A stretch of DNA of 64,000 nt from contig NC_087068.1 of NCBI RefSeq assembly GCF_963678635.1, forward strand, positions 54,902,467-54,966,466, given 5' to 3'. A model generated the notes under the pieces. That model made no database searches. It saw nothing but the letters and a program-made list of their open reading frames with translations, and was not told where the DNA came from. The translations under genes were made by a program, and so were the position numbers. Source of the DNA: Symsagittifera roscoffensis. Lineage: Eukaryota > Xenacoelomorpha > Acoela > Convolutidae. Below, in pieces: positions 1-12,872 of the stretch (its first letter is position 1; each line of letters begins with the position of its first letter).

Positions 1-105
1 AACTGTAAGCGAGCTACAAATATTTATCATACTACATCTAATGTGACAATGATTTTGCTTCGTAAGATAGCTGCCACCTAAAAGAATAAGTCTTTTTAAT
101 TTTAC

Positions 106-220
106 GTGATAGTGGTGTATCCATCTCTTGGTAGTATGGGTCGAACTCGTTCTCGGATCCCCGCGAGTTCTCAAAGCGGGCAATTTTCTCGTCTCCCAGC
201 TGACGAGCCACTTCTCGCAC
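106..220 (-). CDS. Probable internal exon of the minus-strand WD40 (HPS5/TECPR2-like) gene
   Basis: An open stretch of 38 codons on the minus strand is bounded by a good acceptor (CTTTTCAG before position 220) and a GTAAAA donor after 106. The peptide begins VREVARQLGDEKIAR and ends near MDTPLS; it is charged and not recognised as a domain. Base composition is much richer in GC than its surroundings, as in the other exons. It starts in phase 0, matching the phase-0 end of the exon at 10799-11004, so it could be the next exon of that gene, with more exons off the left edge. Assignment to the same gene is inference from phase, strand and position only. Confidence 0.5.
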
Positions 221-289
221 CTGAAAAGTGGACATTTCAGGTGAACATAGAAAACAAATTCTTCCGAGACCGTACTCTCATTGTTCTGA

Positions 290-600
290 CTTTCGTAACG
301 ACAGTAACGGAATATTTGTGCTCGGAGTGGGTTTTTTTTTCTTCAGACACATTTCGACTTTTTAACTAGCCATTTTTGACAAAATTTTTGTATATTATTC
401 GAAAGGTATTGCTGTCCTGAGTTTAAAATTGAAAATAAATTTTATTTGTTATCATTTTTTGTAAAGTTATGGGGGTTTAAATATTGTCATTTTGGCCGAT
501 TTGGGACCATTAACGCGCGATATTTTTCGAACTATTAACGAGTAAGCGGAGGTTTAATCCGTTTTAGAAATCGTTCCAAATTGTTTGAAAGAAGCATTTT
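290..600. repeat. Direct repeat copy A (pair with 1052-1350)
   Basis: About 300 bases are repeated imperfectly at 1052-1350. Shared blocks include the stretch around TTTGTGCTCGG, CTTTTTAACTAGCCATTTT, GCTATTGCTGTCCTGAG and AATCCGTTTTAGAAATCG. The copies differ by substitutions and small gaps, so the duplication is old. No coding content was seen. The sequence after copy A (597-770) matches another copy at 10417-10625. Confidence 0.75.
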
Positions 601-770
601 TGCCATAATTGATTTGTTACTTGCAGCGATTTTTATCACATAGTACTATACATGGCGTGTGGGGGCGGGGACATGTGGGGGCGTTTGATTTTTCTTACAT
701 TTATTTTTTCGTGTTACTAATGCTCCGTAGACCTTAAAAGGCAGTCGGAACACTCAGGGCTTCGCCTCGA
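597..770. repeat. Dispersed repeat (second copy at 10417-10625)
   Basis: CATAATTGATTTGTT, TATCAC, ATGGCGTGTGG and ACCTT-AAAGGCA-TCGGAA recur in the same order at 10417-10625. This suggests a dispersed non-coding repeat that brackets the 1-10.6 kb repeat-rich intron. Confidence 0.6.
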
Positions 771-1051
771 TACGAGCAGTCTTGTTACATTTTAACACTT
801 AAAAGTTTACTCAGACCTGATGATATGACAGGGCATCTGAGTTCCGAAGTTTTTGTTTCTTTGCATTTTTTTGTTCTAATTGGTGGATCCGGTTATTGGA
901 GAAAAAATTAATCGCATCAATTGAAAGTTTAGATTCACCAAGTATTTTTGGATATTTCGCATGATTGATGATTATAAACAAATGGTTCAGCGACAAGAAA
1001 CTTTTGTGAGCGCTTAGACCGGCACTCTTTCTGAGCGCCTATTGATGCCTT

Positions 1052-1350
1052 TCGATACGAAAGTAACGCAATATTTGTGCTCGGGGTGGGTTTTTTCTTC
1101 AGACAAGTTTCCACTTTTTAACTAGCCATTTTGACGGAAATTTTTAATATCAACCGGAACGGAAGCTATTGCTGTCCTGAGCTTAAAGTCGAAAAGATAT
1201 TTCACCTGTGATCTTTTTTCGCAAAGTTATGGGAATTTAAAGATTGCCATTTTGGCCAATTTGGGACATTTAACACGCCATATATTTCGAGCTATAAACA
1301 CTATTTAATCCGTTTTAGAAATCGTTCCAAAAATGTTAAAGGAAGTGAAA
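1052..1350. repeat. Direct repeat copy B (pair with 290-600)
   Basis: Imperfect second copy of the repeat at 290-600, same orientation, offset about 762 bases. It is followed at once by another repeat that recurs near 7690 and 9960. Confidence 0.75.
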
Positions 1351-1354
1351 AAGG

Positions 1355-1810
1355 GGAAAAATGAAGTTTGAAGCCTAGAATGCAGGTGCAGATTTGTCTC
1401 AGCCAAATAGTTCAAAAATAAATGAATCTGAATCTTCAGAATTTTTATTTTCCCCACTAGCTCAGTCGAGTAGAATTATTTTCCTTTTTATTTATCACTA
1501 AATTTTCTTTAAGCAAAAAGTGAAAAATATGAAATTCCTGAATTGACAGAGGTAAGATTTTATTGTTTTCCTTTAATTTAAATAAATGTATCTTAATCTA
1601 AAAACCCAAAACCGATTTGGTATTTAGGAAAGTTGTTCATCCATTTATAACTAATCTATACTTATTCAATTATCCTTTTGATTTATCTGTTTTTATAATA
1701 ATTATTTTAACTTTAGGACCAGATCGACTATGATCTATGATATAACTTAACTGAGACTTATAATTTTAGTTACTAATTGAAACCAAGGGATCTATCAATC
1801 GAACCGAACT
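1355..1810. repeat. Dispersed repeat, three copies in the window (also about 7690-8050 and 9960-10405)
   Basis: The block beginning GGGAAAAATGAAGTTTGAAG and running past CCAGATCGACTATGATCTATG is found again at the ends of both units of the 2.27-kb tandem duplication. The tail beyond 10312 is shared only with the second unit. No gene was seen. Confidence 0.75.
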
Positions 1811-4800
1811 TTTCGCTCAATAAAACTGGTGCGATTTGAGCAGAGAAATACTCCTTTCAAATTATATACAGGTCTGTAAGCAAAATATTTAACTGTAGTT
1901 ATTACAAATATTAGGAAAGTGAGTTTCTGTTAGTCTGTTTCCAACTTCAAAAAGGTAGAGACAGAGGTTATCTATCTTTAGAACACGCATTCTAATTGAC
2001 CGCCCTATTGCCAGATAGTCCTAGATAGAGTTAAGGTTATCAATATCTTCTCTATCACGCATCAGTCTTTGACAGCTCTCTGCTAACTTTATCTCATGAC
2101 ATTTTAACGTATTATTAAAATAACTATTATATACCAAAAAAAAGGAAACGTATTCTGGCCAAATCGGCTAGTTAAAACTTATAACTTAGACAAGTTAACA
2201 ACTTTTTCACCTAAAATAGCTCAACTAACCTGAATATTTCAATTCATTCTTAAATTAGTTATTTTAGGGTAAGAGTTCCTGTATGCAATCTAAGAGTACC
2301 CCAAATTGTATGATAAATTGAATTCTTCATCAAATATATATCCAACCATTCAGCTTGTTGCTATTAATTTAACTCCTTCACCATTTGTCGAGGCTTATCC
2401 TCAGTTTTCCTTAAACTCATTTTATTTTATCCATCTTAACGTAACTTAAACCTAATTAATCTATCAGTAAAGCTATCAATTACTGAAACTAAGGGAGGAA
2501 CTCATGAAAACGAAGAAGGAAGGAACCGTTTTGGGTGTTTTTTTAGTCAAAACATTAGCTTTTCATGACACGTTTTGAATATACATTGAAAAAACAAAAC
2601 AAATAACCCACGAAACCAATCTTAAACATAAACCAAATAGCACCAAAAACACCAAATTTTAGTTTCAGCACAAGAATATTAGATTTCACAACAAAAACTA
2701 AAACTAAAACACTAATACATCCATTTTATATTGCAAAAACAGGTTTCATATGACAGCCTAAGCTTTAGAAATTTGATTTCTACCAGCTAAATTTCTAGGT
2801 TTTAATCTAGTTTTCAGATATAGGATCAAACGTTTCAGTTGAAATAAGTATAGCTTCCGGTCAAAAATTTAAGTTTCTGTGAACGGAGTCGGGTAAAACA
2901 GCAAAAGATGGAATGATGAAACTCAAATTTGGATACCAGAAGTCAAAAATCTGGTCTTAAACGGTAAGTTGTTTTTTAGTTTCATGTTTCAGACCACAAA
3001 AATTGAGTTTTTGGTCTCAAAATTGAGCTCCGAACGTCGAATTTTGACTTTTCAGAGAAAACTGACGGTGTTGAAACCCCCCAAACCAGTTTCAAAGTTC
3101 CTAAGACTGAATTTGGTTTCTAAGGCCTACGTTACAGAATTGGTGTTTTTGGTTTCAGACACACAAATATTACATCCCAAGTCAAAATTTTGTAAAATAT
3201 AGGTAGATAGTAGTAAATATTAATGCACTAAACATTTTTTAAACTCAAAAAAACTTCAAGGAGGTGCTAATTTGAGCCCTCAAATTTATAGTTTCAGGCA
3301 ACTAAAAGCAATGTTTTAGGCAAAAAATCTCATTTTTTTGGCAATTTTACTGCTGGAATAGAAATATATTAGAGATACCAACCTAGATTTTCAAATTCAA
3401 AGCTCTAAAACCAAATGATGATAACATAGTTTCAGTTCTAGAAATCATAGTTTCAGCCCCAAAAGCTGAGGTTTCCGCAAACAAACTTGTGATTTTGATG
3501 TTAGAAACATGTTTTTAATTCTAATATACACTAGAGCAGCTATCAAAAACCATTTTTTTTTAGAGGGTTTCAGGTTTGAGATTTTAAAAACAAGGTCCAG
3601 AATAACAAAAAATTAGTTTTTCTCAAATTTTTGCGCATGATAAAGATTAAACAAGGTATACTAAAGCCCTTAGAAAAATTTAAAGATCAAAAACTCAACT
3701 TCAGCGACCATAGTTTCAGGTTTCAGATTATAGTTTCAGTAATTTTTATAAAAAAATTTTTATAAAAAAATTTTATAAAAAAAAAGTACGGTTTTAAGCC
3801 AGTGATTACCGCAGAAAGTATATGATTATATTGCTTATCACAACAAAGACACCAATAAACTTCCTGCAAATAAAGTTTCAGTTTTAACTAGGGTTTCAGC
3901 ACTCAAAAACTTTTTAAAATTCCAAAAAAAATTGAAACAATTTTTATCCAAATTTTTTTTGATTTGTTTTCTCATTGCAATATCAATAACTTTAGTTAGT
4001 AATCAACAAATCCTAGGAAACTTTCAATTTTTCTAGTACACACTAATCATCTAACTAACTTAGCTTAAGAAAAACAAAAAAGATCACTGTCAAAAAATAA
4101 TGTCAACACAAAATAAAATCGAAGTTAGTATTTTAAAATTGCAGCTGAAAGTAGGAAGTAAAATTACTAGAATTCTTTGGTACATTTCTAACACCGGAAG
4201 AGCTCAAATAAGCAATTTATCGAAACGGTTTAATGAAGATGAACATGAACTATATTTCAATTTCCGAAGAAACACTCCCGAAATAGGCATAATTATCCAA
4301 GAAAAAAAAACATTCCAGACAACATAATATATACCAGAAGAACAATAAATTTCTTCGCTCTCGATTACTTTCTAAGTTAACTCTAGTACATCGATTCCAT
4401 TTGAAACCAAAAAAAAATTAACAATTGATTCAAGCTGTTTTAAAAAAATTTAGGAACGAAAAAAAAACAAAAAAAAAACAAAAATAAAAATGGCAAGAAT
4501 AGTCGCATATCCAGACTTAGCTCTCCAAAAAAATTCAAACTTAGACTCAAATGAAGAGGCAGGGGATGTTTTATAATATAAGAGAGAACTATTAATTTCA
4601 CGACGCATATGATAACAGACAATGAGCTTTATTCGGTTCAATAATATGAGTTACGGCCTCCCAAAAAATGAGGGAAAGAAACGTTATAGATAAAAGGTCA
4701 TCAATGTGTATAAAATTTTTTTTTAAAAAACAAAAAAAAAATCAATCCTGTTATGCTTAAGAATCTTACCGAGTCAAAATAACTCTTTTAAAAGATTCAA

Positions 4801-5781
4801 TCGGCAAAATGTTTGAAAGAAAAATACGGTTGAAAACGCATTCATGTTTTAACAGGAAACAGAAAAAATTGTTTTTCCCATTTGTTGTATACTATATCAA
4901 AGCATGAGTGATCCACCTAATTTGTTTACAAATCTTTAATTTATAACATATTTTATGACCATGCGAGTGATTAGATTTTTTAAAAAAAAATTCAAACGAT
5001 ATTTTTTCCTGCGTTTCTGTGTGTGATCTTTTCTAAAACTTCCTGAAACAGTTCAAATTGGTTGAGAATGTATACCTGCAAAAAGAACAAATTTTTTTTC
5101 AATGAACATTTAGGGAACATAAACCATTAAACAGAACTTGTAACGTTCGCTTATTATTTTCGATTTGCAATCAATAAAGCAATGATAAACTGCGGAAGGT
5201 CAGGAGCTTAAACTGAATTAAGTTTTGAGTCATTTGCATTTCAAACGCAGGCGGTTTTATGACCAAAAAATTCAGCAAAAAAATTAGTGGAAAAAAATCT
5301 TTTCCAATTGCATTCGAAGCGGACAACAAACTTGGGTTGAAACTTTTAATGTATCAACTAGCCAATGTAAAATTGTAGCAAGGCACTTAAGGCGAACAAA
5401 TTTCTTGCCATCGGAATCCTTTTAGTGCAAATAGAGGAACTGGTTGGTTGATTTTGAAAATCGCCTTGGCACTAAGTTAAAATAAACATACTAGCAAAAT
5501 AACATTTAAAAGGAAATAATCTCATTTCCCGATGTTCTTAAAATTGCTTCATTGTAAGATTAGTTCATTTACAAAAACGGGCGAACCAAAGTTTTGACCC
5601 AACCCGCCGTAGATTTTGGCAAAAACTGATGGTGCTATATGTAGCTTCTATTTATTGGTACCATTTAAGTGATGCCAACGAAAAACAAGGTCGGTGGCTA
5701 TACATAGACTTCAAGACTCGAATGATACTCGCTCCTCAACATTGTGGACAATTTCAAAAATTTTCCTCCAAAGAGTAAGAA
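1811..5781. other. Repeat-rich intronic or intergenic DNA without a recognised gene
   Basis: No exon or transposase signature could be supported in this 4-kb AT-rich stretch. From about 2640 to 3910 the motif GTTTCAG (or GTTTTCAG) recurs roughly fifteen times at irregular spacing. Around 3745-3785 there is a short TATAAAAAAATTT-type repeat. The 75-codon plus-strand frame at 4100-4327 has no family resemblance and is probably chance. Confidence 0.6.
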
Positions 5782-8050
5782 CGCGCAAGCATGGCATCAT
5801 TTAGCATCTAAAAGCTCATGGGATATAAGTTTCCATTAAAACATTTTAAATTTCAATTTGCTCCAAGACTTACCACTTTGGTTAAATTTGATAAAATCAC
5901 AGATCATTGAGACCTAGTAAAAAGTTGGATATTTTTTTTTAAATTAATTTAATCTCAAACAAAAAGTCCACGTGAGACTTCAGAAAAAATTATTTGTCAC
6001 CAGTGTAACCATTCATTTTTTCTACAATAAAATAAGCATATTGTTTGATATAGCTGCCATTCAAAAGCTGAATTGAATAGCTGATGAAAGTGTGATATAT
6101 ATCGAGAGGTACTCGAGATACATTTTTCTTAAGACAATATTCTGCCTAGCAATGGATATCAATTTCGTGCTCGTTTATCAATCCTATTTGAAGTCGACCA
6201 TGTACTTGCAAGAGTGAATATGATTTATATTTTCCCAGAACAATCAACATTGGTTCTTTATTATAAAAAAACTTGATAATTTCAATGGAGGAGCAATCCC
6301 AATTGCCCAATTGAAAACACAAGCTCTCAATACTCTCAAATTATCAATGCTTTTGTGAATCAACATGAAACAAAATATATCAATTTGATTTTTCCAATAA
6401 AAAGGATAATACTTGTTCAATTGTAACAGTTTTCATAATGATACTCCTTTTTCTAGTTTACTTATTCTCCTTTTTCTATTTTACATATTCTCTTTTTTAC
6501 TTATTCTCTTTTTTCTACTTTCATAAGTGTTTTTCAAAATTTAATTTTTCAATCGTATTGACAAACTGCACTGTAAGTCTTAAAGACATGTCTAAAAATG
6601 ACACTTTCTAAAGACATGTCTAATAATGAGTGCACGAAGAAACAATTTCTGTAACCGATGGCTAATCAAAGCATCAACTTTTCTTCACTATTTTTCACTG
6701 TGGTGGGTTTGTGAATGACACAAGTATACCCATAACAGAGAAAACACTTAACAAGTAGGACAAAATAATTACCAATTTCGAAATTACTTGTCTGATCAAA
6801 GTTACTTTTTTACTTCATTTGTGTACGACACACTATTCCTATTTTATCTGATTCTGCAAGCTACAAAAAACTTACTATTCAAATGATCTCTAACAACGGA
6901 GTGCAAACCGGTAAAAAGCTGTAAGCTTTTAAATAAACAAGACAAGGACGAAGTCAGCATAAGAAGGAACAATAAAGGTTCCATTGCATTTATGGTTGTC
7001 AGAAGCAGAACCCCAGCAACATGGTTGCGATCAAGATTCGATAATGCCGATTACCACAAACATCAGAACAGGGAGGAATGCGATTAAGTCCAACTGACGT
7101 TCCAGAAGTCAAATTGAGAAAAAAACGAATGAATACATCCTGATAGAAGGAACTGAAAGTGACAGAAAGTGCATTGTTCCACAGAAAAAATCAAAGACAA
7201 CATTTAAATTTTAAGTGTCATTTCATTATCAAACTCTTGCCAAAAAAAATTGATCATTTGAATTAATAACTTCATAACAATGTAATTGTGTGTACCGGAC
7301 AACTTTATATCTAAAAAGGAGGTGAGTTGTAGTATTGCAAATAGTACACTAACTTATAGTTTAATTTAGTTTTCTAACATTTTAAATATCCTTCCGATTT
7401 GAATAATTATTTTAAGATTCGACTCATTTTTTTTTGTTATTTTTGGCCTGGATATTCAAAACAAGTGTGTCGCAAGTTGGGCGGACTGATTTAGTGTTTT
7501 GCCATAAAAAGCAGACAGCGCGGCGACAAAGCCCCCAGTTCTTTTGCGATCCTAACAAAAAATTTTGAATTTTTAGTTATTAAGGCAGATGCAACACTGA
7601 TAAATTGCCCTAATCTTTTCAATTATTGATTTTTTTTTGCAAAAAAAAATCAATAAGTTGCAAATGTCAATTTTATCAAGAGTATGAGGAAGAGGGGGAA
7701 AATGAAGTTTGAAGCCTAGAATGCAGGTGCAGATTTGTCTCAGCCAAATAGGTGAGAAATAAATCAATCTGAAACTTCAGAATTTTTATTTTTCTCAGTC
7801 GAGTAGAATGATTTTCCTTTTTTATAAAAAAATTTAAAAAAAAACAAAAAGTACTTTTGAAAACATAACATTCCAGAATTGACAGAGGTAATATTTTAAT
7901 GTTTTCCTTTAATTTAAATAAATGTAACAAATCAAAAAAACCCCAAACCTATTTTGGTATTTAAGACAATTGTTCATCCATTTATAACTAATCTATATTT
8001 ATTTAATCATCCTTTTTATTTATCTGTTTTTTAACAATATCATTTTAACT
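5782..8050. repeat. Tandem duplication, unit 1 (2269 bp)
   Basis: The unit starts CGCGCAAGCATGGC and ends CATTTTAACT. It is followed directly by unit 2 in the same orientation. The units differ by few substitutions and small indels, implying a fairly recent duplication. They contain pyrimidine-rich tracts (around 6430-6540) and two AGACATGTCT palindromes (6584-6593 and 6612-6621). No exon was recognised inside. Confidence 0.9.
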
Positions 8051-10312
8051 CGCGCAAGCATGGCATCATTTAGCATCTAAAAGCTCATGGGATATAAGTT
8101 TCCATTAAAACATTTTAAATTTCAATTTGCTCAAAGACTTACCACTTTGGTTAAATTTGTTAAAATCACAGATCATTGAGACCTAGTAAAAAGTTGGATA
8201 TTTTTTTTTAAATTAATTTAATCTCAAACAAAAAGTCCACGTGAGACTTCAGAAAAAATTATTTGTCACCAGTGTAACCATTCATTTTTTCTACAATAAA
8301 ATAAGCATATTGTTTGATATAGCTGCCATTCAAAAGCTGAATTGAATAGCTGATGAAAGTGTGATATATATCGAGAGGTACTCGAGATACATTTTTCTTA
8401 AGACAATATTCTGCCTAGCAATGGATATCAATTTCGTGCTCGTTTATCAATCCTATTTGAAGTCGACCATGTACTTGCAAGAGTGAATATGATTTATATT
8501 TTCCCAGAACAATCAAGATTGGTTCTTTATTATAAAAAACTTGATAATTTCAATGGAGGAGCAATCCCAATTGCCCAATTGATAACACAAGCTCTCAAAA
8601 CTCTCAAATTATCAATGCTTTTGTGAATCAACATGAAACAAAATATATCAATTTGATTTTTCCAATAAAAAGGTTAATACTTGTTCAATTGTAACAGTTT
8701 TCATAATTATACTCCTTTTTCTAGTTTACTTATTCTCCTTTTTCTATTTTACATATTCTCTTTTTTACTTATTCTCTTTTTTCTGCTTTCAAGTGTTTTT
8801 CAAAGTTTAATTTTTCAATCGTATTGACAAACTGCATTGTAAGTCTTAAAGACATGTCTAAAAATGACACTTTCTAAAGACATGTCTAATAATGAGTGCA
8901 CGAAGAAACAATTTCTGTAACCGATGGCTAATCAAAGCATCAACTTTTCTTCACTATTTTTCACTGTGGTGGGTTTGTGAATGAAACAAGTATACCCATA
9001 ACAGAGAAAACACTTAACAAGTAGGACAAAATAATTACCAATTTCGAAATTACTTGTCTGATAAAAATTACTTTTTTACTTCATTTGTGTACGACACACA
9101 ATTCCTATTTTATCTGATTCTGTAAGCTACAAAAAACTTACTATTCAAATGATCTCTAACAACGGAGTGCAAACCGGTAAAAAGCTGTAAGCTTTTAAAT
9201 AAACAAGACAAGGACGAAGTCAGCATAAGAAGGAACAATAAAGGTTCCATTGCATTTATGATTGTCAGAAGCAGAACCCCAGCAACATGGTTGCGATCAA
9301 GATTCGATAATGCCGATTACCACAAACATCAGAACAGGGAGGACTGCGATTAAGTCCAATTGACATTCCAGAAGTCAAATTGAGAAAAAAACGAATGAAT
9401 ACATCCTGATAGAAGGAACTGAAAGTGACAGAAAGTGCATTGTTCCACAGAAAAAATCAAAGACAACATTTAAATTTTAAGTGTCATTTCATTATCAAAC
9501 TCTTGCCAAAAAAAATTGATCATTTGAATTAATAACTTCATTACAATGTAATTGTGTGTACCGGACAACTTTATATCTAAAAAGGGGGTGAGTTGTAGTA
9601 TTGCAAATAGTACACTAACTTATAGTTTAATTTAGTTTTCTAACATTTTAAATATCCTTCCGATTTGAATAATTATTTTAAGATTCGACCTATTTTTTTT
9701 TGTTACTTTTGGCCTGGATATTCAAAACAAGTGTGTCGCAAGTTGGGCGGACTGATTTAGTGTTTTGCCATAAAAAACAGACAGCGCGGCGACAAAGCCC
9801 CCAGTTCTTTTGCGATCCTAACAAAAAATTTTGAATTTTTAGTTATTAAGGCAGATGCAACACTGATAAATTGCCCTAATCTTTTCAAATATTGATTTTT
9901 TTTTGCAAAAAAAATCAATAAGTTGCAAATGTCAATTTTATCAAGAGTATGAGGAAGAGGGGGAAAATGAAGTTTGAAGCCTAGACTGCAGGTGCAGATT
10001 TGTCTCAGCCAAATAGGTGAGAAATAAATCAATCTGAAACTTCAGAATTTTTATTTTTCTCAGTCGAGTAGAATGATTTTCCCTTTTTTATAAAAAAATT
10101 TTTTAAAAAAAAGTACTTTTGAAAACATAACATTCCAGAATTGACAGAGGTAATATTTTAATGTTTTCCTTTAATTTAAATAAATGTAACTTAATCTAAA
10201 AACCCCAAACCTATTTTGGTATTTAAGACAATTGTTCATCCATTTATAACTAATCTATACTTATTTAATCATCCTTTTTATTTATCTGTTTTTTAACAAT
10301 ATCATTTTAACT
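8051..10312. repeat. Tandem duplication, unit 2 (2262 bp)
   Basis: Second unit of the tandem pair. The junction at 8050/8051 reads TTTTAACT then CGCGCAAG; the outer left end reads AAGAACGCGCAAG and the outer right end TTTTAACTCTAGG, so only one or a few bases of homology are visible at the breakpoint. The two AGACATGTCT palindromes recur at 8850-8859 and 8878-8887. Confidence 0.9.
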
Positions 10313-10416
10313 CTAGGACCAGATCGACTATGATCTATGATATAATTTAACTGAGGCTTATAATTTTAGTTACTAATTGAAACCAAGAGATCTATCAATC
10401 GAACCCAACGTTACTT

Positions 10417-10625
10417 TTAGTAAAGAAGCTTATTTGTCATAATTGATTTGTTGCTAGGATCGAGATTTATCACTTTGTACTTTGTATGGCGTGTGGAATG
10501 ATGATTTTCAAAAAAAAATATTAAATTTCAATTTTTTTCATTTTATTTTTTTTGCATTTAATTTTTTCATGTTGTTTTTCGAGCCATATACCTTGAAAGG
10601 CACTCGGAATTTTTAGGGCTTTTTG
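10417..10625. repeat. Dispersed repeat (second copy of 597-770)
   Basis: Diverged copy of the 597-770 repeat with an AT-rich insertion in its middle. It ends about 170 bases from the nearest exon. No coding content. Confidence 0.55.
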
Positions 10626-10798
10626 TGGCAAACCTTTTTGAAATGAAATTTGAAATAAATTTTACATTGCACTGCACTAGTTTCAGATGCGTAGTATAAA
10701 ATCATAATCCAACCTTCACCCCTCAAAATTATACTGAATCTCAGTACAGGGTGGGTGGAGGGGTGTATTTTTTGAGTCAATTTTCAAATTCTGCCAAC

Positions 10799-11004
10799 CT
10801 GTAAGACTACATCACTTTCTTTCTCCCCCGAATCTTCTTCCAGCGCATCAGCTGCTTGCTCAATTTCCTGTTGGCTCAAGTAGTTGCAAGCTGTACTGGG
10901 GTTCTGTACTATCAGTCGGGCACAGTGGGCTCTGTAAAGCGGGTTGGCACAGGTGTTTTTCAGCATCTTGTGGGTCGGTTGAATCAAAAAAGTGCTCAGC
11001 ATTC
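10799..11004 (-). CDS. WD40 (HPS5/TECPR2-like) gene, exon 8
   Basis: A 206-bp exon with acceptor TTGTTGCAG before 11004 and donor CAG/GTTGGC after 10799. It takes two bases to complete a glycine codon split with the exon at 12042-12406, and ends in phase 0. The peptide (MLSTFLIQPTHKMLKN... to ...SDVVLQ) includes an acidic stretch EEDSGEKESD. It lies C-terminal to the beta-propeller part. HPS5 and TECPR2 proteins have long, poorly conserved regions there, so no function can be read from this exon alone. Its place in the gene rests on strand, order and phase. Confidence 0.75.
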
Positions 11005-12041
11005 CTGCAACAAAAATTACAAAAATTCACAATAAAAAATTGTATTATCTTAACAAAAAAATCATTTGTAAAATTTGTAAAATAATTTTGTATTAGATTT
11101 TAAACGGAATCAGACTCAAGGCTTGTACTCAAGATTATCTATCAAAAATAAAAACTATTCAAAAATTTTTTCATTGGACACATTTCTGTTGACATGGCTG
11201 AGAAAAAATTCCCCGACCCGTCATCTCGATTAGAAATAATGAACTGTTGGTATTTTTTTAATGTAGACTGGAACGGTAACTTTCCAAATGGCATAATTCG
11301 CAATTGGCAAAAAAATGAAACTTTTCCCAAAAATGTCAAGTTTTCATTGTATTTCAAACGTTTTTTTTTATTCAATTTCGAATTCTAACATTTTGTCAGG
11401 AAGGAAAACATGAGAACAAAATTAGGAATTAATTGTTTCCAAACAAATGTTAAGCGACAATTGACCACAAGAAGCTTAACAATAACAGCAAGCTTATGCT
11501 TTTCGCTTTTTATTTTCCAATTTTTTCAAGATAAAATGTCAATCAGCGTTTGAATTGACAACTTGACCAATTTTCGCTCATTGCTCGCGAAAAAGTTTAT
11601 TTCGTTTTTTTCTAAATGCAACTATTGCATGAAATTTATGCCATTTGGGAAATTTTTCTTTTTTATTCCATTTGGGAGTTATGCCATTTGAGACGTAACC
11701 GTCTAGAACTTGTCAACGATACCAGTTCCAGTTTACTTTCAATATCAAAAAAAAATCTAAATTGGTTGATATCTGTGCAATAAGCACAGTATAGCGTTGC
11801 GGGCTTAGGGTAGCAATAGTGTCCATTCTTTTTTATGGTTGATTTTTTCCAACCATTTTTACGTGTATTTCACATTTAATAAACTCAATATTAGTGAACG
11901 AGCTTGTAAGTTGTGAGATTTTCTGGCGCAATAATTTAATATTGAACAGCACTTTGAACAGTACAGAATTTTTTAAGAGCAACTCGAGTTATTTTTCATT
12001 TATTGATCACTTGCTTTCAGTCTAAACTGAAGTAAACCAAC
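11005..12041 (-). other. Intron between exons 8 and 7 of the WD40 gene
   Basis: About 1.0 kb of AT-rich DNA bounded by the GTTGGT donor of exon 7 and the TTGCAG acceptor of exon 8. The plus and minus frames near 11142-11388 overlap each other in low-complexity AT-rich sequence and are taken as chance. Confidence 0.65.
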
Positions 12042-12406
12042 CTGAAGTTTGAAAAATAGTGACCAACTTCTGCTTGGCGTGAACAAACATCTCCAAACAG
12101 GGATGACCACTTAGCAGAATGTTTCCTGACACCATAACACTCTTGTTGAACAAATCCATAACAACACATCCGAAGCCTCCGCTGCTTTCGGCTAACACCA
12201 ACCCTTTTCCGTAATTGAACAACTGTGTTAAAGTTAAGTGTTGTCTCTTGGATATTTTCGAACTCGCGTTACTGCTTGTGATGCTTGCGTTACTTCGGAT
12301 GCTTAGTTGAAGTTGACTTTCGTCAACTGATTTCAAGTTGACTTCGTCTAAACTGGATTCGTTGTTGGGAAGAACTGCAACTCCGTTTGGTATGTTTAGA
12401 CCGTTT
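12042..12406 (-). CDS. WD40 (HPS5/TECPR2-like) gene, exon 7
   Basis: A 365-bp exon between acceptor TTTTTATAG before 12406 and donor CAG/GTTGGT after 12042. It begins with the last base of an arginine codon and ends with the first base of a glycine codon, in register with both neighbours. It opens with a serine/asparagine-rich linker (SNASITSSNASSKISK). Then LTLTQLFNYGKGLVLAESSG matches the late propeller strand of TECPR2/HPS5 proteins, where a 'cover' sequence precedes a hydrophobic strand with W/S-G. This is likely cytosolic scaffold sequence. Confidence 0.8.
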
Positions 12407-12872
12407 CTATAAAAACAAAGATTCCGATATATGCTATATATTGTATCATTAGTTTTGAATTTCTGTATACTTAGAAAACAAATCAGAAAGAAATCAAATG
12501 CTAAACAGGGAGACCAAAAAAAGATTCGTCATAGCAGTAAGAAAGTTTTGCCTCTATGCCTGAACAGGAATTTTTGCTTTCCATTGATATTACAATATTG
12601 AAGTATTGATTTCCAGTAATTTTGCAGTAATTATCATTATTATTTTTAATTTTCGCCGGTAAAATGTATATTTTAAAAAGTAAGCACTAAAAAATTATTC
12701 GGCCATCTTTGGTTTGGGCCACATTTGAAATTTAATGTTAGTATAAATTATAAATTTTGCATTTGAAGTTTGGTGACCGAAGTTTTCCTGTGGAGGGGGA
12801 AGGAGGGGCGGGGTGGGGGGGGGGGGTGGTTCTGGGAGATTGTTTACATGGGTCAAATTGAATGGGTGTTAC
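12407..12872 (-). other. Intron between exons 7 and 6 of the WD40 gene, with a G-rich tract
   Basis: A 466-bp intron. Near 12793-12830 the plus strand is almost pure purine with several runs of G (including a run of about 12), which may form a quadruplex; on the transcribed strand it is C-rich. No other feature. Confidence 0.7.
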
